Positions 1 through 9,074 are shown, counted from the first letter of the stretch. The stretch: 55,324 bases of DNA from Sideroxydans sp. (GCA_027310665.1 DAIDAJ010000059.1:1-55324); one strand, 5' to 3'. Program-made: numbers and translations. The notes: generated from the sequence alone by a model not told the origin.

Positions 1-1
1 G

Positions 2-214
2 GACCGGGACGACGAGGTCATCCTGCTGCTGCGCAGCAATCTCGACCCGCACGGCCATAAGGGCTTCATGCAACTTGACTGGGCCAGCCCGTTCAAGCTC
101 GGCCTTTCTTCCCAGCTCAATCTGCAATTCACCACCGGCTACGGCGACAGCCTGATCGACTATAACCATTGGCAAACGACGATCGGCATCGGCATCGTGT
201 TCAAGGAATGGTAA
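2..214 (+). CDS. pldA: Outer membrane phospholipase A, C-terminal part (partial)
   Basis: This is the last 70 codons of a gene that begins before the window. The end reads like the terminal beta-strands of OMPLA, with FTTGYGDSLIDYNHWQTTIG followed by a short strand ending in Phe-Lys-Glu-Trp. The GYGxSLIDYNH stretch is typical of the family. OMPLA is a 12-stranded outer membrane barrel that hydrolyses phospholipids mislocalised in the outer leaflet. The catalytic His/Ser region lies upstream and is not visible. The next gene starts about 70 bp later on the same strand. Confidence 0.85.
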   Translation, partial: DRDDEVILLLRSNLDPHGHKGFMQLDWASPFKLGLSSQLNLQFTTGYGDSLIDYNHWQTTIGIGIVFKEW

Positions 215-287
215 CGCGCCACGGCGATTGACACTGCCATCCCCCGCCCCGATACTGCGCACATCGCGTTAATCAAGGTTGTTTGCT

Positions 288-1574
288 TTGGACGATTTCT
301 CGCTGGGCGTGCTGTTTATTGCCCTTCTGATTATCCTGATCTGCTCCGGGTTCTTTTCCGCATCCGAAACCAGCATGATGGCGATCAATCGCTATCGCCT
401 GAACCATCTGGTGCGGAAGGGCAACAAGAGCGCCAAGCTCACAGCCAGATTGCTCGCACAGACCGACAAGCTGCTCGGCTCCATCCTGCTCGGCAATACG
501 CTGCTCAATGTTGCAGCCGCCACATTGGCTGAAATCATCGTACTGCGACTATTCGGCCATGGCAACAGCACGGCTCTGCTGATCGGCTCGCTGGCCATCA
601 CCTTTGCTATCCTCGTATTCAGCGAGATCATGCCCAAGGTCATTGCTGCCAGCCATGCGGAACGCGTGGCTTTGCCCTCCAGCTACCCGCTGGCGCTCAT
701 CATCAAACTGTTCTATCCGGTCGTAACCATCGCCACGGCCCTGGTACGCGGCATGCTTTGGCTGATGCGCATCAAGGTGCAGACGGATCACAGCCACCAC
801 AAGATGAGCCTCGAGGAATTGCGTTCACTGGTACTGGATGCGGAGAATTTTCTGCCGCGCAAACATCAGAAGATGCTGCTGAATCTGGTCGACCTCGAGC
901 GCATCACCGTCAACGATGTGATGATTCCGCGCAATCAGATCGAGGCCCTGAACATCGATACAGCGCCGGCCGAATTGCGACAGCAGATCATCACCTGCCA
1001 TCACACATTGCTGCCGGTCTATGCCGAAACGCCCAGCAATGTGATCGGCATCCTGCACATCAAGCGTGTATTACCCCTGCTCTTGGAAGAGGCGCTGGAC
1101 ACGACACAACTGCGCGAGATACTCAATGACGCCTATTTCATTCCCTCCGACACGCCCCTTCTCAAACAATTGCAGCAATTTCAGGAACGCCAGACGCGCA
1201 TGGGGCTGGTGGTGGATGAATATGGCGAATTGCTCGGGCTGGTGACGCTGGAGAACATTCTTGAAGAGATCGTCGGGGATTTCACCACGCAATCCCCATC
1301 CCAGACCGGAAAGTTCCTGCGCCAGGACGATGGCAGCCTGCTGCTCGAAGGCAGCAGCAGTCTCCGCGAGCTGAATCGCAAACTGGGACTTCATCTGCCC
1401 CTGGGGGAAGCGAAAACGCTCAACGGCCTGATCCTCGAACACCTGCAAGACATCCCGGAAGCGGGTACCAGCCTGAAGATCGGCAACTATCCGATTGAGA
1501 TTATTCAAATCCAGGACCGCGCCGTCAAAGTCGCCCGCATCTTCCCTGTACAGCCCAACAAACCAAGCAGTTAG
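288..1574 (+). CDS. CNNM/CorB-CorC family transporter (DUF21, CBS pair, CorC_HlyC)
   Basis: The protein is about 428 aa. Residues 1-170 form a DUF21 membrane domain with several hydrophobic helices and the family signature GFFSASETSMMAINRYRL. A CBS pair follows at about 200-320, then a C-terminal CorC_HlyC domain at about 340-420. The family is linked to divalent cation (Mg/Co) efflux or resistance. I prefer the TTG at 288, because an AAGG lies about 9 bases upstream. The in-frame TTG at 279 sits directly on that AAGG and lacks spacing. It stands alone between pldA and pilC and ends about 120 bp before pilC. The substrate is not evident from the sequence. Confidence 0.9.
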   Translation: MDDFSLGVLFIALLIILICSGFFSASETSMMAINRYRLNHLVRKGNKSAKLTARLLAQTDKLLGSILLGNTLLNVAAATLAEIIVLRLFGHGNSTALLIGSLAITFAILVFSEIMPKVIAASHAERVALPSSYPLALIIKLFYPVVTIATALVRGMLWLMRIKVQTDHSHHKMSLEELRSLVLDAENFLPRKHQKMLLNLVDLERITVNDVMIPRNQIEALNIDTAPAELRQQIITCHHTLLPVYAETPSNVIGILHIKRVLPLLLEEALDTTQLREILNDAYFIPSDTPLLKQLQQFQERQTRMGLVVDEYGELLGLVTLENILEEIVGDFTTQSPSQTGKFLRQDDGSLLLEGSSSLRELNRKLGLHLPLGEAKTLNGLILEHLQDIPEAGTSLKIGNYPIEIIQIQDRAVKVARIFPVQPNKPSS

Positions 1575-1698
1575 CCGCTTTACAAAGAATGGAAAGCCGT
1601 GCATCATTCAAAAATCCTTTAGAATCTGGCGTATCTGTGCTGGTTTTAACAATTAACGGGAAGTTTCTCCTGAGCCGCATTTGAATCGAGGTAACCGG

Positions 1699-2916
1699 AT
1701 GGCTATCGACAAGGCAGCAAAAACCAAAGAAATTCAATATAGCTGGGAAGGCAAGGATAAAGCAGGCAAGATCGTCAAGGGCGACATTCGCGGCGCCGGC
1801 GAAGCCAGTGTATCCGCACACTTGCGCCGTCAGGGTATCACCGTCACCAAAATCAGGAAAAGTGCATCGGGCAGGGGCAAGGTCACCGAGAAAGACATCA
1901 CGCTGTTTACCCGCCAGCTCGCTACCATGCTGAAATCCGGGGTCCCGCTGCTTCAGGCGTTCGACATCGTCGGCAAGGGCCATGATAACCCCGCCGTTGC
2001 GCGTTTGCTGTTTGACATCAAGACGGATGTGGAGACCGGCAGCAGCCTGGAGCAATCTTTCCGCAAGTTCCCGCTGTATTTCGACGACTTGTACTGTAAC
2101 CTGCTCGGCGCGGGCGAAGCCGCGGGTATTCTGGACAGCCTGCTGGATCGCCTGGCAACTTATAAGGAAAAGATCCTTGCCATCAAGAGCAAGATAAAAT
2201 CGGCGCTGTTCTACCCGATTTCCATTATTGTCATCGCCTTCGTCATCACCGCCGTCATCATGATCTTCGTGATTCCGGCGTTCAAGCATTTGTTTTCCAG
2301 CTTCGGAGCCGATTTACCCGGTCCGACCTTGCTGGTCATGTCCATTTCCGATTTCTTCGTGGCGTGGTGGTGGGCGATCTTCGGCGCAATCGGCGGCAGC
2401 GTATACGGTTTCTTTTACGCGTGGAAACGCAACAAGACCATGCAACGGCGCATGGATCAGCTGATGCTCAAGATACCGGTATTCGGACCTATAGTACGCA
2501 AAGCCTCTATCGCCCGCTGGTCGCGCACTCTTGCCACCATGTTCGCGGCGGGCGTTCCACTGGTGGAAGCCTTCGATTCAGTGGCCGGTGCGGCAGGCAA
2601 TGTGGTGTACTTCGATGCGACCAAAGCCATCCAGCGCGAAGTGACTTCAGGTACGAGCCTCACCGTCGCCATGCAGAATACCGACGCCTTCCCCAGCATG
2701 GTTCTGCAGATGGTCGCGATCGGCGAAGAGTCCGGCGCCCTGGACAGCATGCTGGGAAAAGTAGCGGACTTCTTCGAAGCCGAAGTGGACGATGCGGTGG
2801 AAGCGCTGTCGAGTTTGATGGAGCCGATCATCATGGTTGTCCTGGGTACGCTCATCGGCGGCCTGGTGGTCGCGATGTACCTGCCAATCTTTAAAATGGG
2901 TCAGGCCGTCGGCTAA
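1699..2916 (+). CDS. pilC: Type IV pilus inner-membrane platform protein PilC
   Basis: PilC is the polytopic inner-membrane platform that couples the PilB/PilT ATPases to pilin insertion. The product is 405 aa, the usual length. It has two T2SSF repeats (about residues 65-190 and 270-390) with ITLFTRQLATMLKSGVPLLQ in the first and a matching RTLATMFAAGVPLVEAFD in the second. Membrane helices lie near 170-200, 215-240 and 375-400. The ATG at 1699 follows GAGGTAA with good spacing; an upstream in-frame TTG (1681) is less likely. pilB, normally directly upstream in relatives, is not in this position. A strong terminator follows the stop. Confidence 0.95.
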   Translation: MAIDKAAKTKEIQYSWEGKDKAGKIVKGDIRGAGEASVSAHLRRQGITVTKIRKSASGRGKVTEKDITLFTRQLATMLKSGVPLLQAFDIVGKGHDNPAVARLLFDIKTDVETGSSLEQSFRKFPLYFDDLYCNLLGAGEAAGILDSLLDRLATYKEKILAIKSKIKSALFYPISIIVIAFVITAVIMIFVIPAFKHLFSSFGADLPGPTLLVMSISDFFVAWWWAIFGAIGGSVYGFFYAWKRNKTMQRRMDQLMLKIPVFGPIVRKASIARWSRTLATMFAAGVPLVEAFDSVAGAAGNVVYFDATKAIQREVTSGTSLTVAMQNTDAFPSMVLQMVAIGEESGALDSMLGKVADFFEAEVDDAVEALSSLMEPIIMVVLGTLIGGLVVAMYLPIFKMGQAVG

Positions 2917-2933
2917 TCGAACGGTTCGCAAAC

Positions 2934-2960
2934 AGGCGCGGTGATGACCGCGCCTTTTTT
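2934..2960 (+). terminator. Rho-independent terminator after pilC
   Basis: A perfect 9-bp stem (2934-2942 with 2947-2955), AGGCGCGGT/ACCGCGCCT, with loop GATG, is followed by a run of six T (2955-2960). It lies 18 bases after the pilC stop on the same strand, so pilC is probably separated transcriptionally from pilD. Confidence 0.9.
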
Positions 2961-2978
2961 ATATGCCAAGGTGATTCG

Positions 2979-3113
2979 ATGCTGCTTCTGTTGCAAACCT
3001 CCCCACTGACTTTGTCATTGTTCGCCGGAGTTATCGGGCTGGTTGTCGGCAGCTATTGCTCCGACGTAACCCGCCGACAGATCAGTCTTCGCCGAAACCA
3101 CCGACATGACTGA
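2979..3113 (+). CDS. 44-aa ORF resembling a degenerate PilD N-terminus, coupled to pilD
   Basis: This short ORF starts at an ATG with AAGGTGA four bases upstream. It encodes one hydrophobic segment, LSLFAGVIGLVVGSYCSDV, then a basic tail. The segment closely resembles the first helix of the PilD encoded directly downstream (CGMLGLIVGSFLNVVIHR). Its TGA overlaps the pilD ATG in ATGACTGA, so translation could be coupled. It may be a leftover of a partial pilD duplication, a leader peptide, or chance. It begins just after the pilC terminator. No function is assigned. Confidence 0.45.
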   Translation: MLLLLQTSPLTLSLFAGVIGLVVGSYCSDVTRRQISLRRNHRHD

Positions 3114-3975
3114 ACTATTCCAGCTCCTCAAATCCGAACCTCTTGTATTTGCCATTGCTTGCGGCATGTTAGGACTGATCGTCGGCAGTTTTCTCAATGT
3201 CGTCATCCATCGTCTGCCCAAAATGATGGAACGCGAATGGAATAAACAATGCGCAGAACTTAGCGGCAAAGCACTGGAAGACTCCCCCAAATACAATCTT
3301 TTGGTACCGCGATCCGCCTGCCCGCTTTGCGGCCACGCCATTACTGCCACAGAAAATATTCCCGTACTCAGCTATCTCTTTCAGCGTGGCAAATGCACCG
3401 GATGCGGAGCTGCAATATCACCGCGTTATCCCCTGGTAGAGGCTACCAGCTGTATCCTGAGTGCGTATGCTGCCTGGCATTTCGGCTTCGGATTCGCCGG
3501 ACTTGCCGCGATCGCCTTCATCTGGGCGCTGATTGCGCTTACTTTCATCGATTTTGATACCCAGCTGCTTCCTGACGACATCACCCTGCCTCTGCTCTGG
3601 CTGGGTCTCCTGCTCAATTTCAACGGGACATTCACTTCCTTGCCGAATGCCGTCACTGGTGCCGTCGTCGGCTACCTTTCGCTGTGGAGCGTTTACTGGG
3701 CCTTCAAATTGACCACCGGCAAGGAAGGTATGGGCTACGGTGATTTCAAACTGCTCGCCGCCATCGGTGCCTGGCTGGGCTGGACCTTGCTGCCGCTGGT
3801 CATCCTGCTGTCCTCCCTGGTCGGCGCTGTGGTCGGCATCGCACTCATCGTTTTCACCAGGCATGGCCGGAATATACCCATCCCCTTCGGGCCTTACCTG
3901 GCGGGCGGAGGTTTGATCGCCCTGTTTTGGGGGCAGACGCTGACGCAGCACTATCTGCAACTTCTGGCACCGTGA
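3106..3975 (+). CDS. pilD: Prepilin peptidase / N-methyltransferase PilD
   Basis: PilD cleaves the leader of type IV prepilins at the inner membrane and methylates the new N-terminus. The product is 289 aa with about eight membrane helices. The cytoplasmic loop carries two zinc-type CxxC pairs (CPLCGH and CTGCGA, about residues 72-105). The aspartyl protease residues are visible as FIDFDTQLLPDD and the GxGD motif MGYGDFK (about 206-212). The ATG at 3106 overlaps the stop of the small upstream ORF, and the gene's TGA overlaps the GTG of coaE. The order pilC-pilD-coaE is conserved in beta- and gammaproteobacteria. Confidence 0.96.
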   Translation: MTELFQLLKSEPLVFAIACGMLGLIVGSFLNVVIHRLPKMMEREWNKQCAELSGKALEDSPKYNLLVPRSACPLCGHAITATENIPVLSYLFQRGKCTGCGAAISPRYPLVEATSCILSAYAAWHFGFGFAGLAAIAFIWALIALTFIDFDTQLLPDDITLPLLWLGLLLNFNGTFTSLPNAVTGAVVGYLSLWSVYWAFKLTTGKEGMGYGDFKLLAAIGAWLGWTLLPLVILLSSLVGAVVGIALIVFTRHGRNIPIPFGPYLAGGGLIALFWGQTLTQHYLQLLAP

Positions 3976-4583
3976 ATTATCTGGTTGGATTGACAGGAGG
4001 GATCGGCAGCGGCAAAAGCACCGTCGCTGACATGTTCGCCACGCTCGGTGTGCGCATCATCGACACCGACCTCATTTCACACCAATTGACGCAAGCAGAC
4101 GGCGCAGCCATTCCGGCCCTGCGCGACGCATTCGGCCCTCAGGTCGTCGACGTACACGGCGCGCTGGATCGCGGCAAAATGCGGGAGATCGTCTTTAACG
4201 ACCCGGCGAAAAAGAAAACGCTGGAGTCCATCCTGCATCCGCTCATATTCGCCGAGACCCGGCTGCAAGCCGCATCCCCCACCCAGGCTCCCTATTCACT
4301 CGTTGTGGTTCCATTGCTGTTTGAAAGCGGACGCTATGCCGATTGGCTGCAGCGGGTGATCACCGTCGACTGCCCCGAGAAATCCCAGATAGCCCGCACC
4401 ATGCGGCGCAGCAATCTGGACGAACCTGCCGTGCGTGCCATCATGGCCCAACAGCTCAGCCGTGACGAGCGGCTCGCATTGTCAGACGAGGTAATCCTCA
4501 ACAATGGCAGCCTGGATGACCTGAAAGCGCAGATCGTCGGAATGCACCTCCGTTTATCCAAATTGGCGAATGAAAGCGATTGA
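3972..4583 (+). CDS. coaE: Dephospho-CoA kinase
   Basis: CoaE carries out the last step of CoA synthesis, ATP-dependent phosphorylation of dephospho-CoA. The product is 203 aa, the usual length. It begins VNYLVGLTGGIGSGKSTVAD with a P-loop at residues 8-16, followed by the IIDTD motif and a lid region rich in Arg (RTMRRSNLDE). The GTG at 3972 is chosen because it overlaps the pilD stop (GTGA) and places the P-loop at the usual distance from the N-terminus. The next gene starts 61 bp later. Confidence 0.96.
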   Translation: MNYLVGLTGGIGSGKSTVADMFATLGVRIIDTDLISHQLTQADGAAIPALRDAFGPQVVDVHGALDRGKMREIVFNDPAKKKTLESILHPLIFAETRLQAASPTQAPYSLVVVPLLFESGRYADWLQRVITVDCPEKSQIARTMRRSNLDEPAVRAIMAQQLSRDERLALSDEVILNNGSLDDLKAQIVGMHLRLSKLANESD

Positions 4584-4644
4584 CGGCATGTCGCACTGGC
4601 TATATCTTTCGCAACCAATCAAACCCCGTCCCTGCTAGGCGAAA

Positions 4645-5403
4645 GTGATCAACTACGAGTTCCCTCTCAACGAAAGAGTTCGCACCATGTTGCGTCTTGA
4701 GGATCTCTACTTTCGCATCGACCGTTTTATCGAAAGCGACAGGAGTACGGACCATCATGCCGCACTGGGCGTACTTTTCGAGATACTCGAAGTTGCAAGC
4801 CGCGCCGATCTCAAATCCGAACTGCTGCAAGAACTCGAGCGCCAAAAGAAGGCATTAAACAGCCTCCACAACAATCCCGAAATCCTGGAAGACGCACTGG
4901 ATGCGGTACTCAACGAGATCGAAGGCGCCAGTGCGAGACTGCTTAGCATGGGAGGCAAGATCGGCCAGCACCTGCGTGACGACGAATGGCTGATGAGTAT
5001 CAAGCAACGCACCTGCATTCCCGGCGGCGTCTGCGAGTTCGATCTCCCTTCTTATCATTATTGGCAGCATCAGAGTCCGGAACGCCGCCGTCAGAGCTTG
5101 GGGGCGTGGCTGGGTCCCATGCTGCCGTTGCACGACGGGATTACCATTTTACTCAAACTGCTGCGTGAAAATGGCAAAGTGCATCACTTCACTGCTTTCC
5201 ACGGCAGTTTCCAGCAGATGCAAGGCGGGCGCGTGGCTCAGATGCTGCGAATCTCGCTCGACCCGGATCTGCCATGCATCCCGGAGATCAGCGCCAACAA
5301 ATACGCCCTCAACATCCGCTTCGTCGAAGCCAAGTACACCGCCAAGACTGCGCTTTACAATCAGGACGTTCCTTTCGACCTGACCTTCTGTTCCCTGCAA
5401 TGA
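4645..5403 (+). CDS. zapD: Cell division protein ZapD (DUF1342/YacF)
   Basis: ZapD binds and bundles FtsZ protofilaments at the division ring. The product is 252 aa, typical in size, and starts [20 protein letters not shown], which is the conserved family N-terminus. A helical N-terminal half is followed by a beta-rich domain ending in [15 protein letters not shown]. The GTG at 4645 is taken because homologues begin at this point. Its stop overlaps the yacG start in ATGA, indicating coupled translation. Confidence 0.93.
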   Translation: MINYEFPLNERVRTMLRLEDLYFRIDRFIESDRSTDHHAALGVLFEILEVASRADLKSELLQELERQKKALNSLHNNPEILEDALDAVLNEIEGASARLLSMGGKIGQHLRDDEWLMSIKQRTCIPGGVCEFDLPSYHYWQHQSPERRRQSLGAWLGPMLPLHDGITILLKLLRENGKVHHFTAFHGSFQQMQGGRVAQMLRISLDPDLPCIPEISANKYALNIRFVEAKYTAKTALYNQDVPFDLTFCSLQ

Positions 5404-5585
5404 GCAAACCGCCCGTCGTCACCTGCCCGTCCTGTGGCAAAGAAATGGTATGGGATACCAGTAACCGCTTCCGCCCTTTTTGCAGCGAGCGCTGCAAGCT
5501 CATCGATCTGGGCAAATGGGCAAACGAAGAGTATCGCGTCGAACAACGCGTGCAAGACCAGCCGGACGCTGATCACCAGGCTTGA
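5400..5585 (+). CDS. yacG: DNA gyrase inhibitor YacG (zinc-binding)
   Basis: YacG is a small zinc protein that in E. coli binds GyrB and inhibits gyrase. The product is 61 aa. Four zinc ligands are visible: CPSCGK near residue 10 and CSERCK near residue 30, followed by the conserved [12 protein letters not shown]. The start overlaps the zapD stop (ATGA). Its 3' end overlaps by 13 bp the stop of the convergent Nudix gene, a tight tail-to-tail arrangement. Confidence 0.94.
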   Translation: MSKPPVVTCPSCGKEMVWDTSNRFRPFCSERCKLIDLGKWANEEYRVEQRVQDQPDADHQA

Positions 5586-6511
5586 CGCAGCAAAGCAATT
5601 CCATGCGCACCGTGCTGCCATGCGGTCTGCATATGCTCTGGCATCAAACCGCCCAAGGCATACACCGGTATCGTTGAACCCGCCGCCATCTCGCCAAACT
5701 TTTCCCAGCCCAGATGCGGTGCCCCCGGATGCGATTGGGTCGGCAGCACCGGACTCAACAAAGCGAAATCGCAGCCCAACGCCTCAGCTCGGCGCAATTC
5801 TTCCGCGCTGTGGCAGGAGGCAGCACACCAATCGAGCGCCGGTCGAATCTTCAAAGCCGCAAGTTGGGCCGACGTCAGCTGTACCCCATCCGCCCCCACC
5901 TCTTGCGCCAATACCGCATCGCCATTGAGCAACACCCTCGCGCCGCATGCGTGTGCCAGTGCCACTACGCGCGCGGCCAGCCCGCGCAGCTCGCTGCGCG
6001 GGAGGTCTTTTTCGCGCAATTGAACCAGCCGCAACCCATTGTCCAACGCGGTCTTGCAGCTTGCCAGGAACCCTTCTATTCCCAGTTCGCCGGCATTGCT
6101 GATGGCATACAAAGGCGGCAATTCCAGTGCGCGCAGGATGGGTGCATTTGCGGGAAGGACGGGATCGACCAGAACCCGGGCCGGCTGTTGCCAGGAAAAT
6201 TGCTGGCCTTCGTGCGGGTGCGGTTCGCCGCTCCACTCAGTTACGCGAAAAAAATTCAGGCGCACCGTCGCGTGCGGATAGGTGAAGACGCGGGTAATCC
6301 ACGGATAGGCGGTCTGGACAGTGATGCCGAGCTCCTCACTCAGCTCTCGCACCAGCGCATGGTACGGCGTTTCGCCCGATTCGATCTTGCCGCCGGGGAA
6401 TTCCCAGTAACCAGCCCATATCTTGCCTGCGGGGCGCTGAGCCAGAAGGAACGTGCCGTCCGGGCGTTGCAAAACTGCAGCGGAGACTTCGACGATTTTA
6501 CTTTGCGACAT
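5573..6511 (-). CDS. Nudix (MutT-like) hydrolase fused to a ThiE/TenI-like domain
   Basis: The 312-aa protein has two domains. Residues 1-130 form a MutT-type Nudix domain with a complete Nudix box beginning [20 protein letters not shown] and then ELGI; it would hydrolyse oxidised dNTPs such as 8-oxo-dGTP. Residues 145-310 form a TIM-barrel similar to thiamine phosphate synthase/TenI, with QLREKDL, LLNGD and GVQLTSAQL. This fusion is known in betaproteobacteria; the role of the second half is unclear. I take the ATG at 6511 ([11 protein letters not shown]), which gives the standard MutT N-terminus. It overlaps the upstream DUF815 gene by 14 bp, suggesting an operon. Confidence 0.92.
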   Translation of the reverse strand: MSQSKIVEVSAAVLQRPDGTFLLAQRPAGKIWAGYWEFPGGKIESGETPYHALVRELSEELGITVQTAYPWITRVFTYPHATVRLNFFRVTEWSGEPHPHEGQQFSWQQPARVLVDPVLPANAPILRALELPPLYAISNAGELGIEGFLASCKTALDNGLRLVQLREKDLPRSELRGLAARVVALAHACGARVLLNGDAVLAQEVGADGVQLTSAQLAALKIRPALDWCAASCHSAEELRRAEALGCDFALLSPVLPTQSHPGAPHLGWEKFGEMAAGSTIPVYALGGLMPEHMQTAWQHGAHGIALLRQAW

Positions 6512-7361
6512 GCCGTCCGCACCAATCCCTCGCAAACTGCCCGGCCACCCTTCCACTCCTCGATCCTCTCATTAGCGACCATTGCAATGCCGCCGTGCGC
6601 ACCTCATCAGTGAGCCCCTGCTTCCATCCATGATGCGCCAGCCAGTGTGCCGCCACCGCCAGATATTCATCCTGTGCGAACGGATAGAACGATATCCACA
6701 GGCCGAAACGTTCGGAGAGGGATACTTTCTCCTCCACGCTTTCCGCAGGATGCACCTCATCGCCGACGTGTTTCGTGGCGAGGTTGTCCTGCATGTAGTC
6801 CGGCATCAGATGGCGGCGATTGGATGTCGCGTAGATCAGCAGATTGTCGGAGAATGCGACCAAGTCGCCGTCGAGCGCGGCCTTGAGCGATTGATAGCCG
6901 GGTTCGGCATCATTGAAGGAAAGGTCGTCGCAATACAGGATGAAGCGCTCTGCGCGCCCCTGCACCAACCCGACGATGTAAGACAGGTCGATCAGACCCT
7001 GTTTGTCGATCTGGATCACGCGCAGTCCCTGCCCTGCATATTCGTTCAGCAAGGCCTTCACCAGTGACGACTTGCCCGTGCCGCGTGCGCCGGACAGCAG
7101 GACGTTGTTCGCTGTACCGCCGCGCACGAATTGCCGCGTGTTCTGCTGGATGCGTTGCTTTTGGTCGTCGATGCCGAACAAGTCAGAGAGCGAGATGCGC
7201 TGAAAGTTTACGACGGGATGCAGCGTGCGTTGCTGATGATCCCAGCGGAAAGCGGCAGCGGATTGCCAATCGGGCGCTTGCGGCTCTGTGCCGGGCAGGA
7301 TGCTTTCCAGGCGAGCGAGCAGGCCTTCGGCGCGATCAAGAAAACTGTCGAGTTTGTCCAT
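6498..7361 (-). CDS. DUF815-family P-loop ATPase
   Basis: The protein is a 287-aa AAA-type ATPase of the DUF815 family. The P-loop is LLSGARGTGKSSLVKALL near residue 90. A Walker-B-like region is FILYCDDLSF, and an ATSNRRHL sensor stretch is also visible. The biochemical role of the family is not established. The ATG at 7361 is chosen because AAGGTGA lies 7 bases upstream. An upstream in-frame start at 7391 gives an atypical N-terminus. The 3' end overlaps the Nudix fusion gene, so the two are probably co-transcribed. Confidence 0.9.
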   Translation of the reverse strand: MDKLDSFLDRAEGLLARLESILPGTEPQAPDWQSAAAFRWDHQQRTLHPVVNFQRISLSDLFGIDDQKQRIQQNTRQFVRGGTANNVLLSGARGTGKSSLVKALLNEYAGQGLRVIQIDKQGLIDLSYIVGLVQGRAERFILYCDDLSFNDAEPGYQSLKAALDGDLVAFSDNLLIYATSNRRHLMPDYMQDNLATKHVGDEVHPAESVEEKVSLSERFGLWISFYPFAQDEYLAVAAHWLAHHGWKQGLTDEVRTAALQWSLMRGSRSGRVAGQFARDWCGRHVAK

Positions 7362-7377
7362 TACTGAATCACCTTTC

Positions 7378-7587
7378 TCATAACCGCCCAATCACCCTGT
7401 GCGTCGATCCGGTCAACTGCAGACAGGCAAGGATTCGGGCGAACATCGTTCGATGTTCCTCAACGGAACACATTTCATAGCTTCTCGGCAGGTTGCGCAG
7501 CCCCCACTTGTCTGCAAGTGACCGAAGAAACTCCGCAGGAGTGACAAACCGGGGGCGGCTTATTTTGAGTACTTTTGGCCCCGACAT
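7378..7587 (-). CDS. Possible 69-aa hypothetical protein (uncertain)
   Basis: This open frame lies between argJ and the DUF815 gene, in their direction, and ends 16 bases before the DUF815 start. The translation is protein-like (RPRFVTPAEFLRSLADKWGL, then RTMFARILACLQL), but I recognise no family. The same frame can be extended to a GTG at 7710. That extension has no ribosome binding site and runs through a repeat-like palindrome (7684-7716), so I do not favour it. It could be a real small gene, a remnant, or chance. Confidence 0.3.
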   Translation of the reverse strand: MSGPKVLKISRPRFVTPAEFLRSLADKWGLRNLPRSYEMCSVEEHRTMFARILACLQLTGSTHRVIGRL

Positions 7588-7725
7588 GACCTGAAGGTCA
7601 GTCGCCACCGAAACCACGTTGTTTTGGCACGACCGGAAAGGTGACGGGCTGTCGGACTGCCTCCGACGGTGTTGATTTTTCGGCCATTCACGCTTTGACA
7701 AGTTCAGCACGAACGGCTGAGAAAT
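7588..7725. other. Intergenic tail of argJ with REP-like palindrome
   Basis: With the uncertain ORF above, this completes the 364-bp stretch between argJ and the DUF815 gene. At 7684-7716 there is an imperfect palindrome: CCATTCACGCT on the left is 8/11 complementary to AGCACGAACGG on the right, with GACAAGTTCAG between. This resembles the dispersed CCGTTCGTGCTGA..TTGTC..AAGC type of intergenic repeat. Nothing else is convincing here. Confidence 0.45.
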
Positions 7726-8943
7726 TTAGCTGCGATAGCTCGCGTTGATCTTCACATAATCATACGAAAAATCGCACGTCCACAATGTCGCATTCACCGT
7801 TCCGCGATCCAGTACCACCCGAATGGTGATGTCGCTCTGCTTCATCACGCGCTGTCCGTCTTCTTCCTGGTAACTCGCTGCCCGTCCGCCGTGTTCGGCC
7901 ACCAGCACATCATCCAGATACAGTTTCAACTTCTCGACATCGAGGTCCCCCACTCCGGCATAACCGATCGCAGCGAGAATGCGCCCGAGGTTGGGGTCGG
8001 ACGCAAAGAACGCGGTCTTCACCAAAGGCGAATGGGCGATTGCGTAGCCGATCTTCTTGCACTCGGCTTCGTCGCGACCCGCCTCGACCTTGATAGTGAT
8101 GAACTTGGTCGCTCCCTCTCCGTCGCGCACGATGGCTTGTGCCAGAACGGTGGCAACCTCGGTAATAGCCGCTTGCATGGCGGCGCGATTCGCGGCATCC
8201 ACGATTGCGCCGCTCTTGCCCGTAGCGATGAGCATCAGCGAGTCGTTGGTGGAGGTGTCGCCGTCGACGGTGATGCAATTGAAGGACCGGTCGGCCGCTT
8301 CGCTCACCATCTGCTGCAGCATCGGTTGCGCGATAGCCGCGTCGGTAGCGATATAGCCCAGCATGGTGGCCATGTTGGGATGGATCATGCCGGAGCCTTT
8401 GGACATGCCGGTCACGGTGACGGTCTTGCCACCAATCTGAATCTGGCGCGATACGGCCTTGGCAACGATGTCAGTCGTCATGATGGCGTTTGCCGCATCG
8501 AACCAGTTATTGGCATTCAGGTTCGCCACGGCTTGCGGCAGTCCGGCAACGATCTTGTCTACGGGCAGCGGTTCCATGATCACGCCCGTGGAATAGGGAA
8601 GCACCTGTTCTGCCGAGCAGCCCAGCAGCTTTGCGAGTTTCGCGCAGGTCGTGCGCGCAGCGGCCATGCCCGGGTCGCCAGTGCCGGCATTGGCGTTGCC
8701 GGTGTTCACCACCAATGCGCGTATCCCCTCGCCTGCTGCAAGATGTTCCCGCGCCACGATGACAGGCGCCGCGCAAAAACGGTTGGAGGTGAATACTCCG
8801 GCCACGGTCGTACCTTCATCCAGCTTGATAACCAACAGATCCTTGCGGTCGGCGCGCTTGATGCCCGCTTCCGCAGTTCCCAAAGAAACGCCCGCAACGG
8901 GCAACAGTTGTGCCGCGACGGGCGTTGAGAGATTCACCGGCAT
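7726..8943 (-). CDS. argJ: Bifunctional glutamate N-acetyltransferase / N-acetylglutamate synthase ArgJ
   Basis: ArgJ transfers acetyl groups between N-acetylornithine and glutamate (steps 1 and 5 of the cyclic arginine pathway). The product is 405 aa, full length. The self-cleavage site is visible in [18 protein letters not shown], where the Thr of ATMLG becomes the N-terminal nucleophile of the beta chain. Further conserved blocks are [14 protein letters not shown] near the N-terminus and [13 protein letters not shown] near the C-terminus. An ATG start (8943) gives the standard N-terminus. It lies downstream of secA and the CNB gene on the same strand. Confidence 0.97.
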   Translation of the reverse strand: MPVNLSTPVAAQLLPVAGVSLGTAEAGIKRADRKDLLVIKLDEGTTVAGVFTSNRFCAAPVIVAREHLAAGEGIRALVVNTGNANAGTGDPGMAAARTTCAKLAKLLGCSAEQVLPYSTGVIMEPLPVDKIVAGLPQAVANLNANNWFDAANAIMTTDIVAKAVSRQIQIGGKTVTVTGMSKGSGMIHPNMATMLGYIATDAAIAQPMLQQMVSEAADRSFNCITVDGDTSTNDSLMLIATGKSGAIVDAANRAAMQAAITEVATVLAQAIVRDGEGATKFITIKVEAGRDEAECKKIGYAIAHSPLVKTAFFASDPNLGRILAAIGYAGVGDLDVEKLKLYLDDVLVAEHGGRAASYQEEDGQRVMKQSDITIRVVLDRGTVNATLWTCDFSYDYVKINASYRS

Positions 8944-9024
8944 TTAACTTCCTTTAACTTATAACTTGCACCGCGATTCATTCGTTTCCTCGCCCGATTG
9001 CGGGAAAGGATTGGGGAGACGCAA

Positions 9025-9074
9025 ACGAGCATGGCGGGTTCCATCATCGGCGATGATGCTCCTTCCATGCTCGT
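9025..9074 (-). repeat. Nested hairpin at the end of the cyclic-nucleotide-domain gene
   Basis: A 10-bp outer stem (ACGAGCATGG at 9025-9034 with CCATGCTCGT at 9065-9074) encloses a second palindrome (CATCATCGGCGATGATG, 9042-9058). The outer stem reaches into the stop codon of the minus-strand gene. Only three T follow on the minus strand, so it may act as a weak terminator or an mRNA-stabilising hairpin before argJ. Confidence 0.6.
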
